A DNA stretch of 64,000 nucleotides from Halogeometricum sp. S3BR5-2 (GCF_031624635.1 NZ_JAMQOQ010000002.1:806001-870000), one strand, 5' to 3'; shown: positions 50,265 to 59,027, numbered from the stretch's first letter. A program made the numbers and translations. Notes: generated by a model from the sequence alone, not told the origin.

Positions 50265-52025
50265 GTGACGCTCGACCCCGGCGAGTACGACATCTCCGAA
50301 CTCGGTCCGGCGATAAAGGACGTAGACGACGTCGAGGAACTCCGCGAGATTCTGGAGGCCGAGCAGTCCGGCGAGAACCGCGCGGGCGCGGTCGCCCTCG
50401 TCGAGAGCCGCATCGAGAAGTTCTCCGAGGACGACGAGGAGGGCGTCGAGGAAATCGACCTCTCGGCGATGTCCGCCGCGGAGGTCGGCAACGCCCTCCA
50501 ACGCGTCGACGAGGCGAACGAACTCGAACGCCTCCTGCGGGAGGAGACGGAGGGAGAGGACCGCAGCGCGGTGAAGCGCCTGATTCAGCGCCGACTCGAC
50601 GCCGTGCAGGGGAGCGAGGAGGGAGAGGGCGAGGAGACGGAGGTGGACGACCGTCCGCCCGAGGAGCGACATCCGGAGCTCTCGCACCCGACGCGCGACA
50701 AGCGGCACGTTCGGTCGCTCCGGGACGGCCGCTACCGCGACATGTGGGTGTACTGCGAGACGCAGGGCGGCGAACTCGTCTCGGTGTCGAAGGAGATGCT
50801 CGGGAAGGCCCGCGAGTTGATGGACGGCTACAACGACCGCTACGCGGGCGGCGAGGGCGGGGACGATGGAGACGAGGAGGAAGAACGCGTCGTGGCGGTC
50901 CTCGTCGGCGACGACGTGCGGAGGCACGCCGACGACTGCATCGCCCTCGGTGCGGACGTCGTCGTCGTCCGCGAGGACGACCGCCTCGAACGCTTCCGGC
51001 ACAAGCCGTACGCCGAAATCGTCGCGGACATGGCCCGCGCCGGGGCGGAGCACGCGGGCGGCGAAGCCGTCGGCGGCCGCGAGGAGGCGTGGCGCGACTA
51101 CGACAAGCCCCGCTACTTCCTCTTCCCGGCGACGAACAACGGCCGGGACCTCTCGGCGCTGGTGCAGGCCGAACTCGACTCCGGCCTCGCCAGCGACTGC
51201 TCGGGGCTCTACATCGACGAGGAGGTCATCTCGAACCCGGTGAAGACCGGCGCCGCGGGCGAGAAGCGGACGTTCGACCGCGTCCTGCACATGAAGCGCC
51301 CGGACTTCTCGGGCTTCGAGTACTCGACCATCCTCTGTCTGGACAACCCCCGACGCGAGTTCCACCCGCAGAGCGCGTCGGTCATCCCCGGCAGTTTCGA
51401 CGTGCCCGACCCGGACCCCGAACGCGAGGGACTCGTCGTCGACCACGAACTCGGCCTCGACGAGGCGTGGTTCCGCGTCGCCGTCACCGACCACGAGCGC
51501 TTGGACGAGGGCGTCGACCTGTCCGGCCGCGACGTCGTCGTCGCCGTCGGACGCGGCATCGGCGCCGACCCGACCCGCGGGATGGAACTGGCGCTGGACC
51601 TCGCGGAGGCCTTCGAGGACGCCGACGTCGGCGTCTCCCGCGGCATCGTCACCGGGTCGTACGCCTTCGAACCCCACGTCGAGCGGTACGCCCGCGAGGA
51701 GCGACAGATAGGCGAGACGGGGCAGGTCGTCGCGCCGAAACTGTACGTCGCCGCGGGCATCTCCGGGGCGGTCCAGCACAAGGTCGGCATGGACGAGTCC
51801 GACACCGTCGTCGCGGTGAACACCGACCCCGAAGCCCGCATCCGCGATTTCTCGGACTTCTTCGTCGAGGGCGACCTGTTCGAGGTGCTCCCGGCGCTGA
51901 CAGAGGCGGTCCGCGGAGGGACGTTCGAGGCCGGCGCCGTCGCGGGAGACGCGGCGGCGACGGACGGCGGGAGAGTCTCAAAATCACCCGATACCGACGC
52001 GGCGACGGGAGGTGAGGGCGAATGA
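50265..52025 (+). CDS. Electron transfer flavoprotein alpha subunit with duplicated N-terminal extension
   Basis: A 586-residue ETF-alpha, roughly twice the usual 310-330. The C-terminal FAD domain is classical: PKLYVAAGISGAVQHKVGM then DTVVAVNTDPEARI. The N-terminal 150 residues are extra and hold two helical repeats, about 13-52 (VDDVEELREILEAEQSGENR) and 74-113 (VDEANELERLLREETEGEDR), each ending in a basic helix. A further acidic linker follows. I do not know the role of the extension. GTG start at 50265; it overlaps fixC by 4 bases. Confidence 0.92.
   Translation: MTLDPGEYDISELGPAIKDVDDVEELREILEAEQSGENRAGAVALVESRIEKFSEDDEEGVEEIDLSAMSAAEVGNALQRVDEANELERLLREETEGEDRSAVKRLIQRRLDAVQGSEEGEGEETEVDDRPPEERHPELSHPTRDKRHVRSLRDGRYRDMWVYCETQGGELVSVSKEMLGKARELMDGYNDRYAGGEGGDDGDEEEERVVAVLVGDDVRRHADDCIALGADVVVVREDDRLERFRHKPYAEIVADMARAGAEHAGGEAVGGREEAWRDYDKPRYFLFPATNNGRDLSALVQAELDSGLASDCSGLYIDEEVISNPVKTGAAGEKRTFDRVLHMKRPDFSGFEYSTILCLDNPRREFHPQSASVIPGSFDVPDPDPEREGLVVDHELGLDEAWFRVAVTDHERLDEGVDLSGRDVVVAVGRGIGADPTRGMELALDLAEAFEDADVGVSRGIVTGSYAFEPHVERYAREERQIGETGQVVAPKLYVAAGISGAVQHKVGMDESDTVVAVNTDPEARIRDFSDFFVEGDLFEVLPALTEAVRGGTFEAGAVAGDAAATDGGRVSKSPDTDAATGGEGE
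52008..52015 (+). promoter_or_regulatory. Strong Shine-Dalgarno sequence before the FixC fusion
   Basis: GGAGGTGA sits 6 bases before the ATG at 52022, an optimal SD match in a genome where many genes are leaderless. It lies inside the end of the ETF-alpha coding region and supports efficient internal re-initiation within the operon. Confidence 0.7.
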
Positions 52026-53689
52026 CCGAGCGCGAACGCTACGAGGCGGTGGTCGTCGGCGCCGGTCCCGGCGGGGCCGCGGCGGCCGCGACCCTAGCCA
52101 GATACGGCGTCGAGACGCTCGTCTTAGAGCGCGGCGCCGAGGCCGGGTCGAAGAACGTCTCGGGCGGTCTCATCTACGCCGAGACGTCCGCCCCGGTGAC
52201 GATAGACGACCTGTTCCCGGACTTCCGCGCGGAGGCCGCGGAGCGTCCGGTGACGCGCTACTACCTCCACAACGTCGCGGGCGACCGGGTGGAGACGTTC
52301 GACTTGGGGGCGCTCCACGAGCACGACACCGAGTGGGCCGACGCCGTCCTCCGGCGGAAGATGGACGCGTGGCTGGCGGACCGCGTCCACGAGATGACCA
52401 GAGAGACGGGCGGCGGCCTGCTGACGGGCGTCCGCGCGAACGGCCTGCTCCGAAGCGAGAGGGGGGAGGTCGTCGGCGTCACGACGGACGAACTCGACCC
52501 CATCGAGGCCGACGTGATAATCGCCGCTGACGGCGTCAACTCGGAGTTGGCGCGCGACGCCGGCCTGATGGACTGGGCGGACCCCGACGAGTGGTTCCAA
52601 GGGGTGAAAGCGGTCGTCGACGTGCCCGCCGAGGCGGTGAACGACCGCTTCGCCATCGACGAGGACGAGGGCGCGGCGCACCTGTTCTCCGGCGACCTGT
52701 TCTCGGACGTCCGCGGCGGCGGCTTCCTCTACACGAACGAGGACTCCCTCTCCGTCGGGACGGTGTTCCACCTCGACAGCCTCGTCGCCGAGCGGGCGGA
52801 ACCGCACGAACTGCTCGACGCCCTGCTGACGCACCCCCTGCTGGCGCAGTGGTTCGGTGACGACTACCGGGAGAGAGAGTACGCCGCGAAACTCGTCCCC
52901 GACTCGAAGAAGGCGGCGCTGCGCGAACCTCACGCCGGGCGACTGCTCGTCGTCGGCGACGCCGCCGGGCAGATGCAGGCGCAGGGCCCCATCATCAAGG
53001 GGATGAACCACGCCGTCACCGCGGGGGCGCTGGCCGGCGAGGCGTTCGCGCAGGCGCGGGGGCGCGGGCGGCCCGAGGACGCCGGCCGCCTGTACGCCGA
53101 GAAACTCCGCGACGAGGGCGTGATGCGCAAGCTCAGACCGCGCGGCTACGACCTCGTCCGGACCGTCGCGGAGCGGGACGGCGTGACCGACACCGTCGAC
53201 TCCCTCCTCACTTCCCGTCTGGGCCGCCTCGGTATTCGTGCGCTGAGCGGTAGCCTCGAAGGCTTGTACGGGTCTCCCCGGCTCTCCGCCGTCGTGCCGG
53301 ACACCCGGACGCCGTACGTGACGCTCCCGACGGTCATCGCCGAGGAACTGGGGACGCGCGTCGCGGACGAGAGCGGCGTCGAACCGCCGAGTCTGGAGGA
53401 GCGCATCGGCGAACTGACGTACGACACCGACGTGGGCAACCCCCACATCACGCTGCGCGACGACTCCTACGCGGCCAGCGGCGCCGCCGTCACCGCCTGT
53501 CCCGTCAGCGCGAAGGACTTCGGCGGGGGCTGTTACCGCGAGGAGGTCGTTCGGACGAACGGGAGCGAGGAGCGCGTGGTGAGCCTCGACACGCAGCCCT
53601 GCGTGGAGTGCGGGACGTGCGCCGTCGTCGCCGACACCGAGTGGCGCCACCCGCGCGGCGGCAAGGGGGTGGCGTTCGACCAGGGATGA
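52022..53689 (+). CDS. FixC-like FAD oxidoreductase with C-terminal FixX-like FeS domain (ETF:quinone oxidoreductase type)
   Basis: A 555-residue flavoenzyme. The FAD fold begins VVVGAGPGGAAAAATLARYG near residue 10 and continues with GDAAGQMQAQGPIIKGMNHA. The C-terminal 70 residues hold the iron-sulfur module (TACPVSAKDFGGGC, then CVECGTCAVV, then a W-x2-P-x-GGKG end) as in ETF:quinone oxidoreductases, whose FeS domain is a fused FixX. It would move electrons from ETF to menaquinone at the membrane. It starts in the 4-base overlap with ETF-alpha. Confidence 0.92.
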   Translation: MTERERYEAVVVGAGPGGAAAAATLARYGVETLVLERGAEAGSKNVSGGLIYAETSAPVTIDDLFPDFRAEAAERPVTRYYLHNVAGDRVETFDLGALHEHDTEWADAVLRRKMDAWLADRVHEMTRETGGGLLTGVRANGLLRSERGEVVGVTTDELDPIEADVIIAADGVNSELARDAGLMDWADPDEWFQGVKAVVDVPAEAVNDRFAIDEDEGAAHLFSGDLFSDVRGGGFLYTNEDSLSVGTVFHLDSLVAERAEPHELLDALLTHPLLAQWFGDDYREREYAAKLVPDSKKAALREPHAGRLLVVGDAAGQMQAQGPIIKGMNHAVTAGALAGEAFAQARGRGRPEDAGRLYAEKLRDEGVMRKLRPRGYDLVRTVAERDGVTDTVDSLLTSRLGRLGIRALSGSLEGLYGSPRLSAVVPDTRTPYVTLPTVIAEELGTRVADESGVEPPSLEERIGELTYDTDVGNPHITLRDDSYAASGAAVTACPVSAKDFGGGCYREEVVRTNGSEERVVSLDTQPCVECGTCAVVADTEWRHPRGGKGVAFDQG

Positions 53690-54102
53690 CGGGCGAACGC
53701 GCGGAGGGCGGGAACGCGGGGTCGGAAGCCGCCGAGCGGTCGCCCTATCACCGGGAGATTCGGGCGCTGGCCGCGGCGGCCCGCGCCGAGCGTCTGCGGT
53801 TCGAACCGCCGGCGGACGGGGAGGAGACGGAGCGAGCGCTGTCGTACGTCCGGGGGGGCGTCGCGCCCGTGACCGGCGTCTACCTCGAAGCGCACACCGG
53901 CGGGCGGAACGTCCGCTTCTCGGCGGCGGAACTCGACTCGCTCCACCGCGCGCTGAACGACTGGCTGACGCTGTACGCGCGGTGCTACGGCGTCCGAATC
54001 GACCCCGACGCGACGGTCCGAACGGCGGCTGAGATTCTGCTCCAGACGCACGACGCCCGAGAGGTGGCGCGACTGCTCACCGACGCGCCGCCGCGACGGT
54101 GA
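53686..54102 (+). CDS. Unknown haloarchaeal protein in the fix cluster
   Basis: A 138-residue soluble protein, acidic at its start and Arg-rich elsewhere. It has one recognisable segment: YVRGGVAPVTGVYLEAHTGGRNVRFSA, then a helical C-terminal domain of about 50 residues (LHRALNDWLTLYARCYGVR). It overlaps the FixC stop by 4 bases (ATGA), so it is tightly coupled to the ETF/FixC genes and might be an accessory or assembly protein. I do not recognise the family. Confidence 0.75.
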   Translation: MTGERAEGGNAGSEAAERSPYHREIRALAAAARAERLRFEPPADGEETERALSYVRGGVAPVTGVYLEAHTGGRNVRFSAAELDSLHRALNDWLTLYARCYGVRIDPDATVRTAAEILLQTHDAREVARLLTDAPPRR

Positions 54103-54197
54103 GCGAACGAAGAGGATGGAACCGGCCCCGACGACGCCGCAACCGGAACCGCGTTTGCTCCCGGACGATGCTGTTCGGCGCTCGAACGTTCAAACAA

Positions 54198-54207
54198 TAA
54201 TTAAAAA
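54198..54207 (+). promoter_or_regulatory. TATA box of the wHTH-GNAT gene
   Basis: TAATTAAAAA at 54198-54207 stands in an AT-rich island of about 35 bases (54190-54218) in otherwise GC-rich DNA and lies about 35 bases before the ATG at 54240, giving a leader of about 10 bases. Confidence 0.55.
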
Positions 54208-54239
54208 ACATTAACTTTCGGTGCGTGGTAGTCGCTGGC

Positions 54240-54977
54240 ATGGACGTAACGAAGTCGCTCGCGTTCGACCACGCGGACCGCAAAGACATCTACGACTACA
54301 TCGAGAGCCACGGCATCGTCCGCGAGGACGACGTCCGCCGCGCGCTCAACTTCGAACCCGGCGCGCTCGGCGCGCACCTGAGCGTCCTGCGACGGGAGGG
54401 GTATATCCGGAAAGTCGACGACAAGGTGCAGGTGGCCTACGAGAAGGACGACGCGGAGGTGTTCGAGACGGACGACGGCGAGGGGTTCACCATCCGGACG
54501 GCCCAGCAGGTGGACTTGGAGGCCCTCGTCGAGGCGATTCGCGAGGTGGCCGAGGAGGGGACGTACATCGAGGCGGAGACGGTGGGAGACATGATAGACC
54601 ACGAGGAGGTCGTCCTCCGGCACAACGACGCGCGCTCGCGGATGGTGTTCGTCGCCACCGTCGACGACGAACTCGCCGGGTGGTGTCACCTCGACCTGCC
54701 GGAGACGGCGAAACTCCGTCACACGGCCGTCCTCACCGTCGGTCTCCGACCGGAGTTCCGCGGGCGCGGGATGGGGAGTCGCCTCCTCGAACGCGGCGTC
54801 GAGTGGGCGCGCGAACGCGGGTTCGAGAAGCTGTACAACTCCGTCCCGGCGACGAACGAGGACGCCATCGCCTTCCTGGAGAGTCACGGCTGGGGCACCG
54901 AGGCCGTCCGCGCGGATCACTACAAAATCGGCGACGACTACGTCGACGAGATGATGATGGCGGTCCGCATCCGCTGA
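54240..54977 (+). CDS. Winged-helix / GNAT acetyltransferase fusion
   Basis: A 245-residue protein. Residues 1-70 are a winged helix (DRKDIYDYIESHGIVREDDV, then ALGAHLSVLRREGYIRKVDD); residues 85-245 are a GNAT domain with the acetyl-CoA loop in VGLRPEFRGRGMGSRLLERG and the VPATNEDAIAFLESHGW helix. The combination suggests a DNA-bound acetyltransferase or an acetyl-CoA-sensing regulator. The ATG at 54240 starts the DNA-binding domain. Targets are unknown. Confidence 0.88.
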   Translation: MDVTKSLAFDHADRKDIYDYIESHGIVREDDVRRALNFEPGALGAHLSVLRREGYIRKVDDKVQVAYEKDDAEVFETDDGEGFTIRTAQQVDLEALVEAIREVAEEGTYIEAETVGDMIDHEEVVLRHNDARSRMVFVATVDDELAGWCHLDLPETAKLRHTAVLTVGLRPEFRGRGMGSRLLERGVEWARERGFEKLYNSVPATNEDAIAFLESHGWGTEAVRADHYKIGDDYVDEMMMAVRIR

Positions 54978-54993
54978 GTCCGGTCCTCCTCTC

Positions 54994-55158
54994 TCACCGC
55001 CAGTCGTCGCCCGCCCCCTCCAAGGGTTCGGCGACGACGCCGTCTTTCTGAACTAGCGCTCGCGCGTGACCCGTGCAGACGTCTCTGTCCTCGTCCCACG
55101 GTACGTAGACGCGGACGGCCGCCGGGTCCGAGCAGCCGTCTTCGGCGCACTGCGTCAT
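54994..55158 (-). CDS. Small putative zinc-binding protein
   Basis: A 54-residue protein, CAEDGC (residues 4-9) and DVCTGHA (about 27-33), giving a C-x4-C...C-x-H set for one zinc ion. Haloarchaea have many such small zinc-finger proteins. It lies downstream of tmcA on the same strand (53 bases), and could be co-transcribed with it. Function is unknown. Confidence 0.7.
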   Translation of the reverse strand: MTQCAEDGCSDPAAVRVYVPWDEDRDVCTGHARALVQKDGVVAEPLEGAGDDWR

Positions 55159-55211
55159 GGTCGAGAGAGGTCGGCGGGCGACTTCGAGGTGTCGCCCGTC
55201 GGCTTCGCCGC

Positions 55212-57485
55212 CTACCCCTCGAACCGCCGCCGCTCCGAAGCGACCGCGTCGGCGTCCGCGCCGTATCGCTCGACGACCGAGGCGTAGGCGTCTCCGAGCG
55301 CCTTCATCGCGTTCCGCGGCGAGTGGTGGCCGAGTTCGTCCGCCACTGTCGGCCACGGGTGACCCTGCAATACCTTCCGCACGAGCAGTCGCTCTTCTCG
55401 CTCGGTACAGGGCGGGTCGTCGTCGTTCAGGGCGCGGAGGGCGAGTTTCCTGAACGCGTCGGGCGCGGTGGTGTACATCCCCGGTCCGAACGACGCGCCG
55501 ACGACGACGCGCCACTCGCGGTCCGACAGGTCGACCGGCGGGACGGCGCCGCAGGCCCGCACCGCCGCCCGGACCACGTCCGGGTCGGCGTCGCGCAGGG
55601 GGTCCGCGAGAACGCCCGAGAGGCGGCCGAGGAACCACCCGGCGTGCCTGTCGCGCAGGTCCGTTCCGGCGTCGGTGAGTGGGTCGAGCATCAGCGCGGA
55701 GTACTCCCCGCTGGTGTCGTTGCGGGTCGTCGAGAGGTGGACCGCCGAGTAACCGTTCTCGCGCCAGAAGGAGAGGAGTTCGGGCGTCGCGCCGTAGCCG
55801 ACGCCGAGGTAGTCCACGGTCTCTTCGCCCTCCTGCACCTCCGCGCGAATCTCGGCGAGCAGTTTCGAGCCGAGACCCGAAGAGCGGGCGGCGTGGTGCG
55901 TGGCGATGCGGACGACGCGGTAGCCGACGGGCACGGCGGCCTCCTCGTCGCGCAGTTGGCTCGTGAACACGTCCGGCAGCATGTTGCCTCGCACTCGCTC
56001 GCCCTCGTACATCGACCGGCGGGTGTCGGCGTCGAGGCCCCCCTCGCGTGCGAGGAGGGCGACGCTGACGACGTGGCCCTCGTGGGTCAGCGCCCGCACG
56101 GAGAGGTTCGGCGCGTCGAGGAGGCGGGCCAGGTCGTCCGGTTCGGTCCGGTAGTGCGCGAGGACGAGGAGGCCGAACGCCTCGTGCAGGAGATGGTCGT
56201 CGTCCGCGAGTTCGTCCTTCGAGCACGCGCGGTACTCGGTCGATTCGGGCGTCGCGTCGGCGACGAGGGGGTCGACGGCGGGCCGGGCGTCCAGCAGGAG
56301 GGCGCGGAACGACCACGACTCGACGGGGTCGCCGCGGGCGTAGCGGATGGGGTCGTCCATCCGCACGTCCGTCGCCGACAGGTCGCTCTCGGAAAGGCGG
56401 TCCCGGAAGCGCACGGAGAACCCCCGCCCCGCCCCTTCGTAGCCGTGGACGGTGGTGAAGAAGCCGACGGACGGCGCGTCGAGGAAGGACGAGAGGAGAC
56501 GGACCGGGAGCGCCGCCGCCTCGTCGACGAGGACGACGTCGGGGTCCTCGGGGAGCGTCGCGGCCGTCGGCGGGTCCGCGAAGCGGACGCGGCCGCCGTC
56601 GACGGCGCGGACGACGTGCGCCGCCTCGTCGTGCGCGTCGAGCGACCCTATCTCGTCCAAGAGCGCCGCGGACCGGACGAACGCCTCGCGCGCGTTGGCG
56701 TAGCCGGGGGCGGTCACCAGCACGTCCCGCCCCGCGGCGGCGAGACTGCCCGCGGCGAGGCCGGCGGCGCTCGACTTTCCTCTCCCTCTGTCAGCCTCGA
56801 CGACGACCGCTTCGCCGGGGTCGCGGAGGCGTTCGAGCGTCGAGAGCGCGCGCGACTGGTCGGTCGTCAGGCACGCCTCGTAGGCGGCGCGGGGGAACCG
56901 GTGGTTCCGCGGCGGGGCGGGCCGGCGGTCGGCGCGCGCGGAGTCGTCGCCGACCCCCGGCCCGCCGTCGTCGTCCGAGCCGTCGCGTTCGACCGTTCCC
57001 GATTCGAGGTCGGCTATCGCGACGCCGGGGTGCGTCCGGAGCGTCTCGGCGAGTCGGGCGCGGAAGCGCCCGCCCACGTCGGCGCGGGAGAACGGCGGAA
57101 CGGCCAGCGACCCCTCGAAGGAGCCGTCGGTCTCGGGCCACTCGTCCAAGGGCGGCGTCAGGAGGACGAACAGGCCGCCGCCGTCGACGACGCCCGCGAG
57201 GCGGCCGACGACGTTCGCCGAGAACTCCTCGTGGGCGTCGCAGACGACGACCGTTCTGGTGGTGCCGAGGAGGTTTCCGGCGCGTTTCGGTCGGACGCGC
57301 TCGAATCGAAACCCCTCGCGGGCGGTGACGAACGTCACCTCGTCGTCCGGCGCCTCGGCGCCGGCCACCGCGTCGAAGGCGGCGTCGAGGCCGGCGTCGC
57401 GGGGGCCGGCGAGGACGAGGAGTCGGCGCTGGTCCGTCCGTCGCGCCGCCGACCGAAGAGTCCGGGCGAGAGCCGCGATGTCCAT
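55212..57485 (-). CDS. tmcA: tRNA(Met) cytidine acetyltransferase TmcA
   Basis: A 757-residue helicase-acetyltransferase fusion. The ATPase (RecD-like) part holds Walker A EADRGRGKSSA (about 230-240) and DVVLVDEAAALPVRLL (Walker B). The GNAT part holds the acetyl-CoA loop ARSSGLGSKLLAEI and a C-terminal tRNA-binding domain. It acetylates cytidine N4 in tRNA and, in archaea, also many rRNA sites. The ATG at 57485 gives the family start DIAALARTLRSAA. It is divergent from the L7Ae leader. Confidence 0.95.
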   Translation of the reverse strand: MDIAALARTLRSAARRTDQRRLLVLAGPRDAGLDAAFDAVAGAEAPDDEVTFVTAREGFRFERVRPKRAGNLLGTTRTVVVCDAHEEFSANVVGRLAGVVDGGGLFVLLTPPLDEWPETDGSFEGSLAVPPFSRADVGGRFRARLAETLRTHPGVAIADLESGTVERDGSDDDGGPGVGDDSARADRRPAPPRNHRFPRAAYEACLTTDQSRALSTLERLRDPGEAVVVEADRGRGKSSAAGLAAGSLAAAGRDVLVTAPGYANAREAFVRSAALLDEIGSLDAHDEAAHVVRAVDGGRVRFADPPTAATLPEDPDVVLVDEAAALPVRLLSSFLDAPSVGFFTTVHGYEGAGRGFSVRFRDRLSESDLSATDVRMDDPIRYARGDPVESWSFRALLLDARPAVDPLVADATPESTEYRACSKDELADDDHLLHEAFGLLVLAHYRTEPDDLARLLDAPNLSVRALTHEGHVVSVALLAREGGLDADTRRSMYEGERVRGNMLPDVFTSQLRDEEAAVPVGYRVVRIATHHAARSSGLGSKLLAEIRAEVQEGEETVDYLGVGYGATPELLSFWRENGYSAVHLSTTRNDTSGEYSALMLDPLTDAGTDLRDRHAGWFLGRLSGVLADPLRDADPDVVRAAVRACGAVPPVDLSDREWRVVVGASFGPGMYTTAPDAFRKLALRALNDDDPPCTEREERLLVRKVLQGHPWPTVADELGHHSPRNAMKALGDAYASVVERYGADADAVASERRRFEG

Positions 57486-57604
57486 GCGCTCGTTATCGGA
57501 GGCGCCGTAAGGAGTGTTCCGCTCGCGTCCGACGGTCGTTCGACCGCGGTGAATGTGCCGATAACGGCCGTGCGGACGGGTAACACGCCAGGGGAGCATT
57601 GAAA

Positions 57605-57747
57605 GCGTTTTTATGGGGTCCTGAGCTAACTGACTGTACAGCCTGCCCGGGGTTGATGAACGCTCCTCGCCGAGAGGGAACGACCGCGACCAGCAGTGGT
57701 CCGCCGGCGAGGATGTCGAGCCCGCGAGCAGGAATTAGGTGAACAAC
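57605..57747 (+). promoter_or_regulatory. L7Ae promoter and structured leader
   Basis: A TATA-like TTTTTATG (57608-57615) predicts an RNA start near 57637, so the ribosomal gene has a leader of about 110 bases. Within it TCCTCGCCG (57664-57672) pairs perfectly with CGGCGAGGA (57705-57713), enclosing a hairpin ACCA-GCAG-TGGT (57689-57700). Just outside the stem are GA-rich strands: TTGATGAACGC (57653-57663) on the 5' side and TGTCGAG (57714-57720) on the 3' side, followed by GGG/CCC pairing. Such a loop resembles a kink turn, the motif L7Ae binds. Confidence 0.5.
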
Positions 57748-58110
57748 ATGGCAGTATACGTAGAATTCGACGTCCCAGCCGACCTCGCAGAGGACGCCCT
57801 CGAGGCGCTCGAGGTCGCACGAGACACAGGCACGGTAAAGAAAGGTACGAACGAGACGACCAAGTCCGTCGAGCGCGGCAACGCCGAACTCGTCCTCGTC
57901 GCCGAGGACGTCTCGCCGGAAGAGATCGTGATGCACCTCCCCGAACTCGCAGAGGAGAAGGGCATCCCGTACATCTTCATCGAGACGCAGGACGAAGTCG
58001 GCCACGCGGCCGGTCTCGAAGTCGGCTCCGCCGCCGCCGCCATCGTCGACGCGGGCGAGGCACAGGAGCAGGTCGAAGACATCGCCGCGAAGGTCGAGGA
58101 ACTTCAGTAA
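57748..58110 (+). CDS. rpl7ae: Ribosomal protein L7Ae
   Basis: A 120-residue L7Ae/L30e-fold protein that binds kink turns in 23S rRNA, C/D and H/ACA guide RNAs and archaeal RNase P. Typical motifs are [25 protein letters not shown] and [16 protein letters not shown]. It heads an operon with S28e, L24e and Ndk. An in-frame GTG three codons upstream was rejected in favour of the ATG at 57748. Its leader contains a kink-turn candidate, so autoregulation is likely. Confidence 0.97.
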   Translation: MAVYVEFDVPADLAEDALEALEVARDTGTVKKGTNETTKSVERGNAELVLVAEDVSPEEIVMHLPELAEEKGIPYIFIETQDEVGHAAGLEVGSAAAAIVDAGEAQEQVEDIAAKVEELQ

Positions 58111-58116
58111 TCGACC

Positions 58117-58341
58117 ATGAGCGCAGAAGAGACCGCCAGCGACTCGACTTCGGCTGAAGTCATCGAGATCGTTGGCAAGACCGGGATGCACGGCGAGGCC
58201 ATGCAGGTCAAGTGCCGCATCCGAGAGGGGTCGAACCAGGGCCGCATCATCACGCGGAACGTGCTGGGCCCCGTCCGCGAGGGCGACGTCCTCCAGTTGC
58301 GCGAGACCCAGCGCGACGCGGACTCCATCGGAGGTCAGTAA
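58117..58341 (+). CDS. rps28e: Ribosomal protein S28e
   Basis: A 74-residue small-subunit protein. Its OB-like core reads [23 protein letters not shown] and [20 protein letters not shown], which is the S28e signature; the N-terminal 12 residues are Ser/Thr/Glu rich. It follows rpl7ae by 6 bases and precedes rpl24e by 3. Confidence 0.97.
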   Translation: MSAEETASDSTSAEVIEIVGKTGMHGEAMQVKCRIREGSNQGRIITRNVLGPVREGDVLQLRETQRDADSIGGQ

Positions 58342-58344
58342 CCA

Positions 58345-58551
58345 ATGGTAGAGACGCGAACCTGCGATTACACGGGTGAAGAGATCGAGCCCGGAACGGG
58401 CACGATGTACGTTCGGAACGACGGCACCATCCTCCACTTCAAGGACTCGAAGGCCGAGAAGAACTACTTCCTCGGCCGCGAGGCGCGCGACCTGGAGTGG
58501 ACCGCCGAAGGACAGGCCGCCAGCGGTCCCGCCGGAGGCGACGAGCAGTGA
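58345..58551 (+). CDS. rpl24e: Ribosomal protein L24e, zinc cysteines mostly lost
   Basis: A 68-residue protein, clearly L24e by [18 protein letters not shown] and [12 protein letters not shown]. The Haloarcula protein has four Cys ligands (CDYC ... CSSKC). Here only Cys7 remains; the other three positions are Thr (CDYT), Lys (HFKDSKA) and Ala, so zinc cannot be bound in the usual way. The fold must be held by other contacts. It overlaps ndk by 4 bases (GTGA). Confidence 0.95.
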   Translation: MVETRTCDYTGEEIEPGTGTMYVRNDGTILHFKDSKAEKNYFLGREARDLEWTAEGQAASGPAGGDEQ

Positions 58552-59027
58552 GCCACCACGACGAGCGCACGTTCGTGATGGTCAAGCCCGACGGCGTCCA
58601 GCGCGGACTCGTGGGCGACATCGTCTCCCGCTTCGAGGAGCGCGGCCTCAAACTGGTCGCCGGCAAGTTCATGCAGATAGACCGGGACCTCGCCGAGGAG
58701 CACTACGGCGAACACGAGGACAAGCCGTTCTTCGACGACCTCGTCGGCTTCATCACGTCCGGCCCCGTCTTCGCGATGGTCTGGCAGGGCGCCGACGCGA
58801 CCCGACAGGTCCGTTCGATGGTCGGCGAGACCGACCCCGCCGAGTCCGCGCCGGGTACCATCCGCGGCGACTACGGACTCGACCTCGGCCGCAACGTCAT
58901 CCACGCCTCGGACCACGAGGACGAGGGCTCGAACGAACGCGAAATCGACCTCTTCTTCGACGACGACGAACTCGTCGACTACGACCGCGTCGACGAGACG
59001 TGGCTGTACGAAGAAGAGGACCACTGA
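58548..59027 (+). CDS. ndk: Nucleoside diphosphate kinase
   Basis: A 159-residue enzyme that equilibrates nucleoside di- and triphosphates. The catalytic His is in the motif GRNVIHASD. The GTG start at 58548 overlaps the L24e stop. Compared with bacterial Ndk the Haloarchaeal C-terminus is a little extended (acidic, [19 protein letters not shown]). Coupling to three ribosomal genes is conserved in haloarchaea and links nucleotide supply with ribosome synthesis. Confidence 0.97.
   Translation: MSHHDERTFVMVKPDGVQRGLVGDIVSRFEERGLKLVAGKFMQIDRDLAEEHYGEHEDKPFFDDLVGFITSGPVFAMVWQGADATRQVRSMVGETDPAESAPGTIRGDYGLDLGRNVIHASDHEDEGSNEREIDLFFDDDELVDYDRVDETWLYEEEDH

Noticed and set aside
55323-57602. A 759-codon open frame on the strand opposite to tmcA
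   Set aside because: It is antisense to a complete, motif-rich TmcA. Long antisense frames are expected at high GC because stop codons are rare, and its translation is Arg/Glu/Val/Gly-rich without motifs.
57621-57659. A box C/D guide RNA in the L7Ae leader
   Set aside because: The CTGA boxes precede TGATGA, the reverse of C...D order, and they probably lie before the transcription start. A kink-turn explanation is better.
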